A stretch of DNA of 64,000 nucleotides from Chaetoceros tenuissimus. Taxonomy: Eukaryota > Bacillariophyta > Thalassiosirophyceae > Chaetocerotales > Chaetocerotaceae. Both the position numbers and the translations under genes were made by a program. Below, one piece after another: positions 19,078 through 28,427 of the stretch. The notes below the pieces were generated by a model. It had not been told where the DNA came from. It ran no database searches and saw only the letters and a list, made by a program, of their open reading frames with translations. The stretch covers positions 1,364,001 through 1,428,000 of the forward strand of contig BLLK01000022.1 of assembly GCA_021927905.1 (NCBI GenBank). Direction: 5' to 3'. The number at the start of each line of letters is the position of its first letter. The stretch's first letter is position 1.

Positions 19078-22000
19078 ATGGCAAAATCCAAACGTAAATA
19101 TGTTTCTAAAACCCTAAACTCAAACAAGGGCAAAACTACGTCAGCAGCAAAGGCAGCAAAAACCTATAAGAAAGCGACTGAGACAAGAGTACTTGCTAGA
19201 GGTCTAGCTAATTTTGTTCAGCATGGAACCATTAGGAATATTATTGAATCACCTCGAGTGATGATAGAGAGAATGTGGAATGAGTTCCGTAGACGTGATG
19301 CAAACTATGAAGTCCGTAGACCAACTCATACAAATAATGATGACTACTACGATGTGAAAGAAAGCACTAGAACTGAAGACGAATTAAATCAAGATGATGG
19401 TGATGACGATGGTGATGGCTCTTCTTTTGAAGAAGATTCAAGCTACTTCGATGATATCAAAATTAGTGTCATGCATAAATATGCAAAAAGCATAGTTGAA
19501 AGACTCGCTGTTGAATGCAATACAGCTGATCCTATCAAAAGCGAAGAAAAGTGGTTACTTTCCTATTTAAAAATGCATAATTTCTGGATTCGTAAAGATA
19601 CAGCTGAATACATATGCCAAAATTTAGGGATTGAATTCAACCTAGTTGGATATTATAGAGACATTCTTATGTGGCTCCCAGATGAACAGTATGGAATCGA
19701 CCCCATATGTCCAACGTGCAAGAGCAACAAGCGTATTGGTGTGCATGGATATCTAGATCTTGAGAAGACACCATGTAGGAAAGTTATTGACATTGCGGAT
19801 TGGTATTGCATAGCTGGACGTAGATATAAATGTCATGAGTGCATGCAAGAAAAGCGGGAACCATATACATTCATGTCCTATGATAAAGACTCCGTGAAGC
19901 AATTGCCACGGCGACTTTCTTTTTCGTTCCCAGCATTTCTAACAAAAGGATGCGCTTTTGATATGAAGATTGTAGATCTAATGAGACCAATACGAGATGC
20001 AAATGTTTCATTTACAAGGTTCCGTGACATTATTGAAGAAATGCATGCAGTAGAACATTGCAAAAGAGCAATTTTACATGAGCATAGTCGTGATGATAGA
20101 GCTGACTTGAGCGAGAGACATCTCCGCAAATTTTCACATTTTCGTGATAAGACAGAATATGATGGATATGTACCTGGTAGAAGAGTATTCAGGAGTACTT
20201 ATCTTGAAATGCACAATGAGATTCGCTCTCACTTAGATGCTGAAACAAAGAAGCATGGAATAAAAGTTGGCTATGCAGATGCCACTTATAGAGCCATGAA
20301 ACGACTTGGATGTTTTAATGGACAGAAGCTTGTAGATTGTCTTGTTACTATTAAGAATGAATATGGTGTGGCACGCGCTCAATTTGCTTCACCAAGTGAT
20401 GCTAAGGATAATTACGCAAGACCACTTGAAAATATGGTGGACACGTTTAATCAGTACGGTTTTAGTGGACCGTCGTGGATATATGTAGATAATCCACTTC
20501 AAAGCGGATGGCTGATAGAACTGTTTCCATCGCTAGGAAAGAAGCAAAAAGAGTATGACAAATTGTATGAGACTGAACAAGGCAAAGCTAATGACTATAA
20601 TAATGATAATAGTGAATGCGTTGAAAGTATCATACAAAATGAAGATGATGAATTTTTCGATGCAGACATGGACAATGTTGCAGACGACAATGCTGATGAC
20701 GATGGATTCTATGACGCAAACGATGGAGAGGATGATTGTGACTTCAATTTTGATCATTGGTTTCAAGAGTCTTGTCATTACTCAAACACAATAGGAGATA
20801 TAAACCAACGTGCAGAAAAAGTCATTGGTCATCTTGGGTTGAATAGTGACAATACTGATCCGATAGTCATAGGTCTTGACGGCGAATGGTTTGTACCGAC
20901 AAATAGGGAAGGAAAGCCTTGTGGGAAGCCATGGAAAATTAGTCTTATCCAAATAGCTTATTTGTATGATCATCGAAACGAAAATAGAATTGAATATAAA
21001 AATGTCCGATGTGAATTATTTCATTTGAATCATAGTTGGAAGGTTCTACCAGAGAAGTTAAATGAATTGTTGATGAACAAACGGATACAATTTGCTGGAT
21101 GCCAAGTTAGCGGTGATATTTCGAAGATAAACAAAGACTTTCGCAGTAACATTGAGTGTAGCGAAAGAACGATACGTAACTTAGCACCAATGGCACAGGC
21201 ACGTGGAATACAATTATGTGGAAAGGGTTTGGATTCTCTTGCTCCAGTTGTACTACAAAAAGAATGTACAAAAGAATTGCAATTATCTGACTGGAAATGG
21301 AGACAAGATAAAATATTATCTATTGAGTTGCAAAAGTATGCCGCAAGGGATGCATTGTACTCAAAGATGTGCGATGTGGAATTAGAAAAATATGAAGATC
21401 TTACAATCCCCTTGAAACCAGAAATGATTGTTCCAGACATGGTTGTTGATTTGGCGCCATATTATACATCAAACTTATCAGTTCGTGACCAAGCTTCAGT
21501 AGGTGCGATTGCCAAAATAGTTCCTAACCAAGAATCTTGGGTGGTGCCATCGATTCTACATACAAGCAGTAATGTTGCAAGGGGTCTAGAACCAGGACGA
21601 TTCCTGATTGAGCTTACTGATATCAAAGCACCAGCTTTGAAAGTAAAAGATATGCTGGTCAAAGGTACCAATAGATTTGTGACACTTGGAGAAATTGGAG
21701 TTGGGAAGCACGTGATGGTACCCATCGAAATGATACGTGAGCATAATCCAAATCGAAATGCCATTGCATTGAATACAAAGGATCAGTCAAGAATAGCAAA
21801 ACGCAAAGTTACCAAGAAAGCGGGATCAAGACATGTCACGAAAAGACGCCGGAATAGGAAGAATACTACAGCTGATATCTTTGATGTTGATAGAGCTATG
21901 GATAGAAATGATCAAGTTGTAGAAGAAGGAGATCCTCTACATACATTTGAAGAGTCAGATTTCGACTGGGATTCTTTAAGACTTGAAGATATTGACACAA

Positions 22001-23727
22001 TCGAGAAATGTTTGGAATTGGCAAAAGATCATAAGATGGCTTTGCCAGGTCGAGATAGTGCCAATTGTCAAAACGAAAGTTATCTGGATGTTCCGCCAGA
22101 CAAAATATTTGATCGATTCAGTTCATTATTGGGATCTCCTTTTCATGCAATACATCGTTTTAAGTTGATGATGAAGCATTCACATCGGAAAGCGTTCTAC
22201 GTAGCCTTATCCGAAGCTTTCTTCCAATGGAGTGAGCAAGATTTGGCGTTTCTTGAAGCAAAGCTAGCAGAAAAAAAGGGCATGGACAGGAAAGCAATAT
22301 ATCTTTGTAGATATTTCAAACGTAAATACTTTTCAAAAAGATGTCGAAGGATTTGTCTACCCCCATCACGGTTGTATTGGAGAATTCGAAATGTCTTTGA
22401 AATATTTGGCTCAAAGTGTGATGTAGATACAGGAAAACCATTGTTTAGTGATGGTGATTGGGTAAAAGCAAATACTATTTTGAAGGAAGTGTTACATGGA
22501 TATTACTCTGATCCCCCTGGATTGAATCTTTATCAATTTGAGTTGACAAATAAAGGTGAAATCAAGTATGATTTGCTCCTACAAGTTCCGCTATTGAGAT
22601 GTAAACGAGATACAAATGCTCTAGAGGGATCACATTCACATATTAATAATGCATTTGGACCGTCGGCATGTGGGCCAGAAATAGCTGATGCAATATTAGC
22701 AGAACATCGACATCGCTCAAATTTGCGTGCATGTCAAAAGAATCTTTCGAACTTTCCTAAGATTGGACATTATAATACATGGATGATAGATGCCCATGTT
22801 AAGGTGTATGAACGGAATCATAATGAGCTTTTGTATCCAACGTGGATTTGTGCTTCTGACTTTGCACCTACAGAAGAAAAGTTTGGTTTCGTATCACTCG
22901 TTGGTAAAGAACTCGAAAAAGAAATAAATGACACTGTCAAGGTTAGAGATGATAAAATGACACCTACGGCAAAATACTTATCTAAAGCATGTGGAATGGT
23001 AGTACACCCAAGACCATGGTCGACAGAGTACGAATGTAAGTGCTTGTATCAAAAGTTGTTTACCGAAGCAACCAAGATTCATAAGAACATGGACAAAGTT
23101 GATGAGCTAATGACTCGGCTTATTTTAAAACATGTCGATGGCGTGAAGGTCTTTCCCAAGACTAAAGCGTACAATCGCATCTATCGCAAGCGTCGTAAAC
23201 ATTATGAAACATTGCAAAAAGCTTCAAGATTGATGGCTAGGGACGAGACGCTCTTACATTCGGTTAATATACTTACTGCTCATCAAAAACAAGGATATGA
23301 AAAGCCAACAGCAGAAGCGTCTTCTGATGTAGACATGAATACAGAGGATGTTAATGCCGAAGAATCTACTCTGGATAAGTTTGTTACGGATAACTTTGGA
23401 ACGATCCAGAAACAGGATGCACCTAAAGAGCGACAGACAATGAAAAGAGTAAATCATCTCAATTTTGTTCATCCAGCATTTCCGCAATTTGCTGGTTTAT
23501 ATCAAGTGAATATGATTCAAGCAGCGAATCATATTTCATATCAAGCACCTCGGCATGAAAGAAATTTGGTGCTACCAGTACGTGGACCAGATAAGATTTG
23601 TGTTCGTCAAGAAAGGAAATGTAAGAATTGTAAGAAAGGTAAATCGGATGGATGTAGAGGCGGTTCTACAAGAAGACCGAGAAACCAACCACAGCGGTAT
23701 TGTGACACTCACCAGTGCTATTTTTAA
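19078..23727 (+). CDS. Large transposase-like protein with internal DEDDy 3'-5' exonuclease domain
   Basis: A single 1549-residue ORF. The basic N-terminus is followed by a Cys cluster at about 210-258 (CPTCKSNKRIGVHGY, CHEC). A probable RNase H-like DDE core follows: D401 in VGYADATYRAMK, D471 in WIYVDNP and E1183 in NALEGSHSHINNAFG. Between the second Asp and the Glu sits a complete exonuclease domain at about 585-790. It has D601 and E603 in VIGLDGEW, D680 in QVSGDISKINKDF, and Y754 and D758 in KYAARDALYS, which is the DEDDy set of RNase D and WRN-type exonucleases, with the family LSDWKW motif. The C-terminus holds a second Cys-rich basic cluster (CKNCKKGKSDGC). Acidic spacers occur at about 95-125 and 520-560. 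By context it moves the surrounding transposon. The exonuclease is well supported; the DDE assignment is inferred from motif order. Confidence 0.8.
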   Translation: MAKSKRKYVSKTLNSNKGKTTSAAKAAKTYKKATETRVLARGLANFVQHGTIRNIIESPRVMIERMWNEFRRRDANYEVRRPTHTNNDDYYDVKESTRTEDELNQDDGDDDGDGSSFEEDSSYFDDIKISVMHKYAKSIVERLAVECNTADPIKSEEKWLLSYLKMHNFWIRKDTAEYICQNLGIEFNLVGYYRDILMWLPDEQYGIDPICPTCKSNKRIGVHGYLDLEKTPCRKVIDIADWYCIAGRRYKCHECMQEKREPYTFMSYDKDSVKQLPRRLSFSFPAFLTKGCAFDMKIVDLMRPIRDANVSFTRFRDIIEEMHAVEHCKRAILHEHSRDDRADLSERHLRKFSHFRDKTEYDGYVPGRRVFRSTYLEMHNEIRSHLDAETKKHGIKVGYADATYRAMKRLGCFNGQKLVDCLVTIKNEYGVARAQFASPSDAKDNYARPLENMVDTFNQYGFSGPSWIYVDNPLQSGWLIELFPSLGKKQKEYDKLYETEQGKANDYNNDNSECVESIIQNEDDEFFDADMDNVADDNADDDGFYDANDGEDDCDFNFDHWFQESCHYSNTIGDINQRAEKVIGHLGLNSDNTDPIVIGLDGEWFVPTNREGKPCGKPWKISLIQIAYLYDHRNENRIEYKNVRCELFHLNHSWKVLPEKLNELLMNKRIQFAGCQVSGDISKINKDFRSNIECSERTIRNLAPMAQARGIQLCGKGLDSLAPVVLQKECTKELQLSDWKWRQDKILSIELQKYAARDALYSKMCDVELEKYEDLTIPLKPEMIVPDMVVDLAPYYTSNLSVRDQASVGAIAKIVPNQESWVVPSILHTSSNVARGLEPGRFLIELTDIKAPALKVKDMLVKGTNRFVTLGEIGVGKHVMVPIEMIREHNPNRNAIALNTKDQSRIAKRKVTKKAGSRHVTKRRRNRKNTTADIFDVDRAMDRNDQVVEEGDPLHTFEESDFDWDSLRLEDIDTIEKCLELAKDHKMALPGRDSANCQNESYLDVPPDKIFDRFSSLLGSPFHAIHRFKLMMKHSHRKAFYVALSEAFFQWSEQDLAFLEAKLAEKKGMDRKAIYLCRYFKRKYFSKRCRRICLPPSRLYWRIRNVFEIFGSKCDVDTGKPLFSDGDWVKANTILKEVLHGYYSDPPGLNLYQFELTNKGEIKYDLLLQVPLLRCKRDTNALEGSHSHINNAFGPSACGPEIADAILAEHRHRSNLRACQKNLSNFPKIGHYNTWMIDAHVKVYERNHNELLYPTWICASDFAPTEEKFGFVSLVGKELEKEINDTVKVRDDKMTPTAKYLSKACGMVVHPRPWSTEYECKCLYQKLFTEATKIHKNMDKVDELMTRLILKHVDGVKVFPKTKAYNRIYRKRRKHYETLQKASRLMARDETLLHSVNILTAHQKQGYEKPTAEASSDVDMNTEDVNAEESTLDKFVTDNFGTIQKQDAPKERQTMKRVNHLNFVHPAFPQFAGLYQVNMIQAANHISYQAPRHERNLVLPVRGPDKICVRQERKCKNCKKGKSDGCRGGSTRRPRNQPQRYCDTHQCYF

Positions 23728-24470
23728 ATCAAATAATAAGAGCATGTAATCATGAAACACTCATTATTTCTTTTCCTTCATTTTTTTCCGCTTCTAGGCC
23801 TATTCCAGAGATTTTTATGAGAAGTACAGCAACGGTCAAAAATTGAAATGCCATTGAACAACAGCGAGTACATGAACATAACGAACTTCTCACTCATTGC
23901 ATAATCCAAGTCGCTTTTTCCGACTCTCTTCCGCTATGCAATGCATAACATTCATGAACAGTTACTGAATATGCTCCTAAAATGATTTCGTCGTGTCCAT
24001 ATTTCAGAGACCTAGAAGGATACGAGATGCTAGCATGAAGATATGACCTCTGATCCTAGTTGCACAAGGAAAGATACGGAGGAAAGATATGGACTCTATC
24101 AGGAACCTTTCTGCTTAAAAGCCACTGCTGTCTACTACTGATTCTCTCTATTGGTGTTGGTGGATACAAAAAGCTAGACTCACTTGTCGTCATGTGTGGC
24201 ATTGTCAGATTGTTTCTCGAGGAGATTGTGAATACCGACAGCCCAGTCAAGTCATTTTGAGGAGAAAAGATTTGTGCATAATATAGATATATCGTAAAAT
24301 AAAATGCATTGGCTCATGGTATCTTGTTGATTGAATCAACATCGAAGAAAGATTCCATGAGTTCAATTGTTTTTGTCATGGCCTCCCTCCCGTACGTTGA
24401 AATATTTTTCAGTGACAATTTTCGACGACTCGTGTCATAAAGCTAAAATCATATTTATATTTTAAAAAAA
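23728..24470. other. Non-coding right arm of the DNA transposon
   Basis: About 740 bp between the transposase stop and the right TIR. Only short frames without recognisable content are present (for example around 24060-24260). I see no tandem repeat or second gene. Confidence 0.6.
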
Positions 24471-24495
24471 CTCCACACCTGTGGGTCGGTTGCCG
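24471..24495 (-). repeat. Right terminal inverted repeat of the DNA transposon
   Basis: It ends ...GGTCGGTTGCCG, the inverted counterpart of the left end, and is followed by the AAATTA duplication at 24496-24501. Confidence 0.8.
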
Positions 24496-24501
24496 AAATT
24501 A

Positions 24502-25204
24502 CTTATGGCTGATTGGCTATCTCTCTCGACGACTGAAGCGACTGGCTTGCTTTGTGCAATTAGACGGCTGCACTACATGGTGCTCTAACAACGAAGAATG
24601 CTTGCAAATAAATAAAACTTGGACCACATAGATTGATAGTTATCAATTTTTGGACCAAAAGCTCTAAGTTGAAAGTGTTGTTCTGCCTGAGAAAGATTGA
24701 GTAGTAGTCCTAAGATTACCGTGCTCTACAGTAAAGCTTGTACTCGTACATAAGCTTTTGAGTAATCATTTTGTGACCAAACAGCAAGAACGACATTATA
24801 TGTAACGGTTGATACTGGTAATTGATCGTATCATATTTTACATTTTGAAGTTGCTAATCATTTGTTTGTTCTATTCAAGTTGATTCAAGCTACTCAAAGT
24901 ATTATCTCAATAAGTAAAAAACTTTTATATTGATTTTAAAAAGATGATAAAGTTCAAAATAAATGAAATCGCTTTGATTCGCGAGCGTCATACATGTATC
25001 AGATACGAGTAAGGTAAAGGCCATTTCAAGATGTCACAACATCACGAACTCAACAAACTCGTTTGTTCCAAGTGGTTCCAAGAATTCGCGAGAAGAAAAA
25101 GTCTCTTGCGAACAACATATCAAACACAAAGAAATATTCTTTTTGCTTCATAAATTAAATATATTGTAAAGACAACATACTAGTTCTCAAGAAATAAGAA
25201 AATC
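24502..25204. other. Intergenic region, nothing recognised
   Basis: Seven hundred AT-rich bases between the transposon and the ORF at 25205, which presumably include that ORF's promoter. No repeat, RNA gene or sizeable frame was recognised. Confidence 0.5.
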
Positions 25205-27007
25205 ATGGCGATTACAAAGAACGACAGTACAAGCAAAGAAGGACTCGATGATGAATACGATACTTGTGATTATGTAAACATTGCATCTGCAATACCAGTC
25301 CCCAACCCAAATACGAGCGAAGTATCTGGAACGACTGGTGATAATTATTCATTCACGCCTTCTGAAACTGGTGTCGACTACAACCAATATCCTCAGCATG
25401 ATTCAACCAAAGAAGATTCTACAAAATATCAAAACTCCAATCAAATTGGTGCGGGAGTAGTGGCAGCTGTGATTGCGATGCCTCTATTGGGACCAGTCTT
25501 CGCTACGGCAGCGGGAGTTGCTGCTGCCTATGGCACTACTCAGGATGGACCAGCTGGTGATGCTTGTAGAGCAGCGGGCGATGTAGCTCTCATTGCGATA
25601 GATCGCCCACACACACCAAAGGAACTTTGGACTACTTTGAGAGGAGCAATTGTCAATGATGGAGTAGAGCAAGCATGTGAACCGCTCACAAATTACCTAC
25701 AAGCATGTATGAGTCGCCCTGCTCCCCATGATTTATCCCATCTTGCATTGGATTCTGATGATTTACCAACAGTTGTGGCCCTTGACCCAGACTTAATTGC
25801 CCATCGCAGACGACTCTTGTACGAAGACTTTCCACACTTTAATAATTCCGTCGGACATACACAGGCGACATTGGTGAGCCAAGGCATTCATGCCTTGACT
25901 CAGGAGGTGCATTTAGGGAGAATCCAAACTCAGCAGGAAAGAGATAGAGCCAGAAATAAAACATATCAATCGGAATACCCTGCATCTTATCAGAGACTTC
26001 TTAGTTACGCCCAAGTCCAAAACGGAAACTTGTTGCAACCAGTGTGGAATCAGTTGGCACGTGCCAAAAAGGGTGATCGGATCAGGATCCTCCACCAGCA
26101 CTTGGAATTAGCCAAGCAACAATTACAGCTAACTTATGTCAAGGTAGATACTACCCCAGGTATATTGGAGAAGTTCTTCAACTTACAATACCACTCTGCT
26201 TCAGCTACTGGAAATTTCAAGGAGTATTTCAATTCTTTCCTGCTAGACACCAGTAACTCCAGTGTGGTGCAACAAGCAACCTTGTATGAAACTCTACACT
26301 CTGGAGGAGCAGCACCTTCAGCTGCGGATCTACAGTTGATATCCGACCTGGATATAAAAGCCTCCACTGATACTGTTAGCTACTTGTACCTCATACAAAA
26401 GTACCTGATCTACCATCAATGCCTCTGGGGAGGTGCGCATCCAGTGACCACAAGTCTTGCTACTTATTATCGCATGCTGAATCAAAAACAGGTGGAACTC
26501 CAAATGTATCAGTCTGGCTGCAAAATGAATGATAGACTACTCTTTTGGCCTCGCCTCCAGTTCAATTTGCAGACTGAAATTGACTATTGGTTCGACATGG
26601 CTTCCTATCCTAATGTTCAGCCTGCTGACCTTCCAACATTGAATACACATGGAGTCTTCCAAGCCATTCGTCTACACAACCAGTGGGAGCCAATCATGGG
26701 ATCGCACTATCTAGAGCAGTTGGGGTTGAAAACTGTCTACCCATCACCTGCTCCTGCTGTGGGGGGATTGCAAGGACGTGACGACAGTGACAGCAGAGAT
26801 CAACCTGCAGAGAACCGTACCATCACCAATCCCACTTTCAATGCTGACCTATTTAATCAATACAGAGAGGATAGAACCATGCCAGCTCGCGAGTTGAAAC
26901 ATTTCAACCTCATGCTTCGGGCTTGGGACAATGCCTCACAACAAGCGAAGGAGAAAGCTCTGAAAGATGGCACCCTCAGCACCAAGGAAGGAAAGCGTTG
27001 GGAATAA
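25205..27007 (+). CDS. Chimeric ORF: host-like N-terminus fused to a gag fossil
   Basis: A 600-residue uninterrupted ORF. Residues 1-130 have no counterpart in the retroelement: an acidic stretch, then a Gly/Ala-rich hydrophobic segment (GAGVVAAVIAMPLLGPVFAT, then AAYGTTQDGPAGDACRAAGD) of a kind common in diatom proteins of unknown role. From about residue 132 to 565 the protein follows the gag-like ORF of the element at 12388-14430 closely, beginning at RPHTPKELWTTLRGAI and ending near FNQYREDRTM. The last 35 residues (AWDNASQQAKEKALKDGT) are again non-element and look host-like. No element ends are seen. It is a fossil segment carried in frame inside a host-like ORF; whether it is expressed is unknown. 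Confidence 0.55.
   Translation: MAITKNDSTSKEGLDDEYDTCDYVNIASAIPVPNPNTSEVSGTTGDNYSFTPSETGVDYNQYPQHDSTKEDSTKYQNSNQIGAGVVAAVIAMPLLGPVFATAAGVAAAYGTTQDGPAGDACRAAGDVALIAIDRPHTPKELWTTLRGAIVNDGVEQACEPLTNYLQACMSRPAPHDLSHLALDSDDLPTVVALDPDLIAHRRRLLYEDFPHFNNSVGHTQATLVSQGIHALTQEVHLGRIQTQQERDRARNKTYQSEYPASYQRLLSYAQVQNGNLLQPVWNQLARAKKGDRIRILHQHLELAKQQLQLTYVKVDTTPGILEKFFNLQYHSASATGNFKEYFNSFLLDTSNSSVVQQATLYETLHSGGAAPSAADLQLISDLDIKASTDTVSYLYLIQKYLIYHQCLWGGAHPVTTSLATYYRMLNQKQVELQMYQSGCKMNDRLLFWPRLQFNLQTEIDYWFDMASYPNVQPADLPTLNTHGVFQAIRLHNQWEPIMGSHYLEQLGLKTVYPSPAPAVGGLQGRDDSDSRDQPAENRTITNPTFNADLFNQYREDRTMPARELKHFNLMLRAWDNASQQAKEKALKDGTLSTKEGKRWE
25597..26893 (+). mobile_element. Gag fragment of a DIRS-order element (fossil)
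   Basis: This segment is collinear with about 13893-12600 (minus) of the whole element. Base differences are many but mostly silent. It is a partial copy without repeats or ends, and clearly older or from a sister lineage. Confidence 0.75.
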
Positions 27008-27327
27008 GCAAAAAGACGTACGGAATGACATTGGTAAGGTTGACAAGTCTGTGATGTCACAGGCATTGAGGATCGCTGAAAGTTAATGTTCCACATATGC
27101 AGTGGCTGTGAAGAAACATAACATGAACTTCATGAAAGGTATCAATGAGCACATCTCATTAAAAAGAAACAACCCGTTTCTAAAACATCTAAATAGACTA
27201 ATCTAAGAAGACCGAAGCACTCTACACTACAACTCTATAATGCTTCAATAGCATTCTTGTAGTCAGCCAGGAGTTGTTTTATAACGTTGTTTCTTTTTAA
27301 AACCATAGTCAACAACCCCAAAGGCAT

Positions 27328-28332
27328 ATGGCCAGAATCAACTTTAAAAGTTCAACAGAGAAAGAACACCATGAGTTGGTGTCAGAACTAAAGGCACTAA
27401 AGGATACCGTCAAGGAGTTGTTGGAGAAAATAGATAAAGTACCGTACCTACAAGTCTTCCTCCACAGAGTACGACACGGATTCTATGCAGCAAACAAGAA
27501 TCCAATAAGCGCTCGATCAGCTGAAGATTACATACGGAGCATTGGACAGACGTACCTTGAATTGGGTGAGCAAGACCCAAGGTTAAACTTTCATGATAAC
27601 CTTGACTTTCGTTTGGCAAGGATGATCAAGTCTTACAAAAAAAAGGACCCTCCTCCTAATAGAGTAAAGCATGTTCCTCTTTCAGTAATCCGTCGCATCG
27701 TGCAAATTGCTTTCTCTGGCAACAGCTTCAATCAACATGCCACAGCCGACATGATAATCATTGCCTTTTTCTTTCTTCTTCATCCTGGAGAATATTCTTT
27801 CTCCAACACCGATAGTGACCGGACTCTTTTCGAAAAGAAAGTTGTTGTTTCAAGTGATGAAACTACTCTGGACCTGACAGAAGTACCTCTCCGTCGTAAA
27901 TCAAAAGCTAGAAAATACATGAGAGGTAAAGTCCTTCAAAAGGTGTCCGTTTACTCTATTCGAAAGTTGGTATGGTTGAAAAAGTGTTTCAAAAAGAGAA
28001 AGAACCTCAAGAGACTGTACGAGGTTGTAGATGATGCATATACTACTGACCTGTGCGAGTCCACCATTTCCAATGAGAATGAGAATGTCATGGAATCCTC
28101 TCAAGAATGCAAGTCTACAAAAGAGATTCTTGAGCTTCTTGGAGATGCATATCAGGTAAACCATGACCATATCCTCAAAGCTCATGCGTGCATCATTGAT
28201 CAAGCAAATACAATCAAGAATCTACGCATGGAAGTAGCAAATATCTCGAATGCAAATGTATGTACCACTTCTTCTTCCAATGGAGATTCATTCTTTTCAG
28301 CTTTTGACGATGGTTTTTCCATTGATGCATGA
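27328..28332 (+). CDS. Chimeric ORF: host-like coiled protein carrying a recombinase fossil
   Basis: A 334-residue ORF. Residues 1-40 are charged and helical (EHHELVSELKALKDTVKELL). Residues 41-165 match the N-terminal half of the recombinase of the element at 9080-10249 (YLQVFLHRVRHGFYAANKNP ... FFFLLHPGEYSFSNTDSD). The remaining 170 residues do not resemble the element: a Lys/Arg-rich block (RRKSKARKYMRGKV, KKCFKKRKNLKRLY), then an acidic and helical C-terminus. The catalytic half of the recombinase is absent, so no integration function is expected. The two non-element ends may derive from one host gene. An upstream exon is possible. Confidence 0.5.
   Translation: MARINFKSSTEKEHHELVSELKALKDTVKELLEKIDKVPYLQVFLHRVRHGFYAANKNPISARSAEDYIRSIGQTYLELGEQDPRLNFHDNLDFRLARMIKSYKKKDPPPNRVKHVPLSVIRRIVQIAFSGNSFNQHATADMIIIAFFFLLHPGEYSFSNTDSDRTLFEKKVVVSSDETTLDLTEVPLRRKSKARKYMRGKVLQKVSVYSIRKLVWLKKCFKKRKNLKRLYEVVDDAYTTDLCESTISNENENVMESSQECKSTKEILELLGDAYQVNHDHILKAHACIIDQANTIKNLRMEVANISNANVCTTSSSNGDSFFSAFDDGFSIDA
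27440..27817 (+). mobile_element. Recombinase fragment of a DIRS-order element (fossil)
   Basis: Collinear with about 10045-9665 (minus) of the whole element, up to AACACCGATAGTGA, where similarity stops abruptly. It is a partial copy in the same orientation as the gag fragment 550 bp upstream, so both may stem from one insertion that has lost its middle and ends. Confidence 0.7.
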
Positions 28333-28427
28333 GGATTGAGTTGATCAAGTGGTATTCACGAAAATAAATGAAATGTAGGATTAAGTTTATAACATACATA
28401 GTTTTCTCCTCAGAATGAGTGTTTTCC

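Larger units (their letters stand above)
18825..24495 (+). mobile_element. 5.67-kb TIR DNA transposon with exonuclease-bearing transposase
   Basis: The ends are imperfect terminal inverted repeats starting CGGCAACCG and matching at 20 of the first 25 positions, with further AT-rich similarity inside. Directly outside them AAATTA occurs on both sides (18819-18824 and 24496-24501), a 6-bp target-site duplication. Inside is one long ORF (19078-23727). The right-hand 770 bp before the end are non-coding. An uninterrupted 1549-codon frame and both ends intact suggest a fairly recent, possibly autonomous copy, although the TIRs are not identical to each other. I cannot place it in a named superfamily with certainty. 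Confidence 0.85.

Noticed and set aside
24056-24260. Short frames on both strands in the transposon right arm
   Set aside because: They overlap on opposite strands, neither has a recognisable domain, and they are short enough to be chance.
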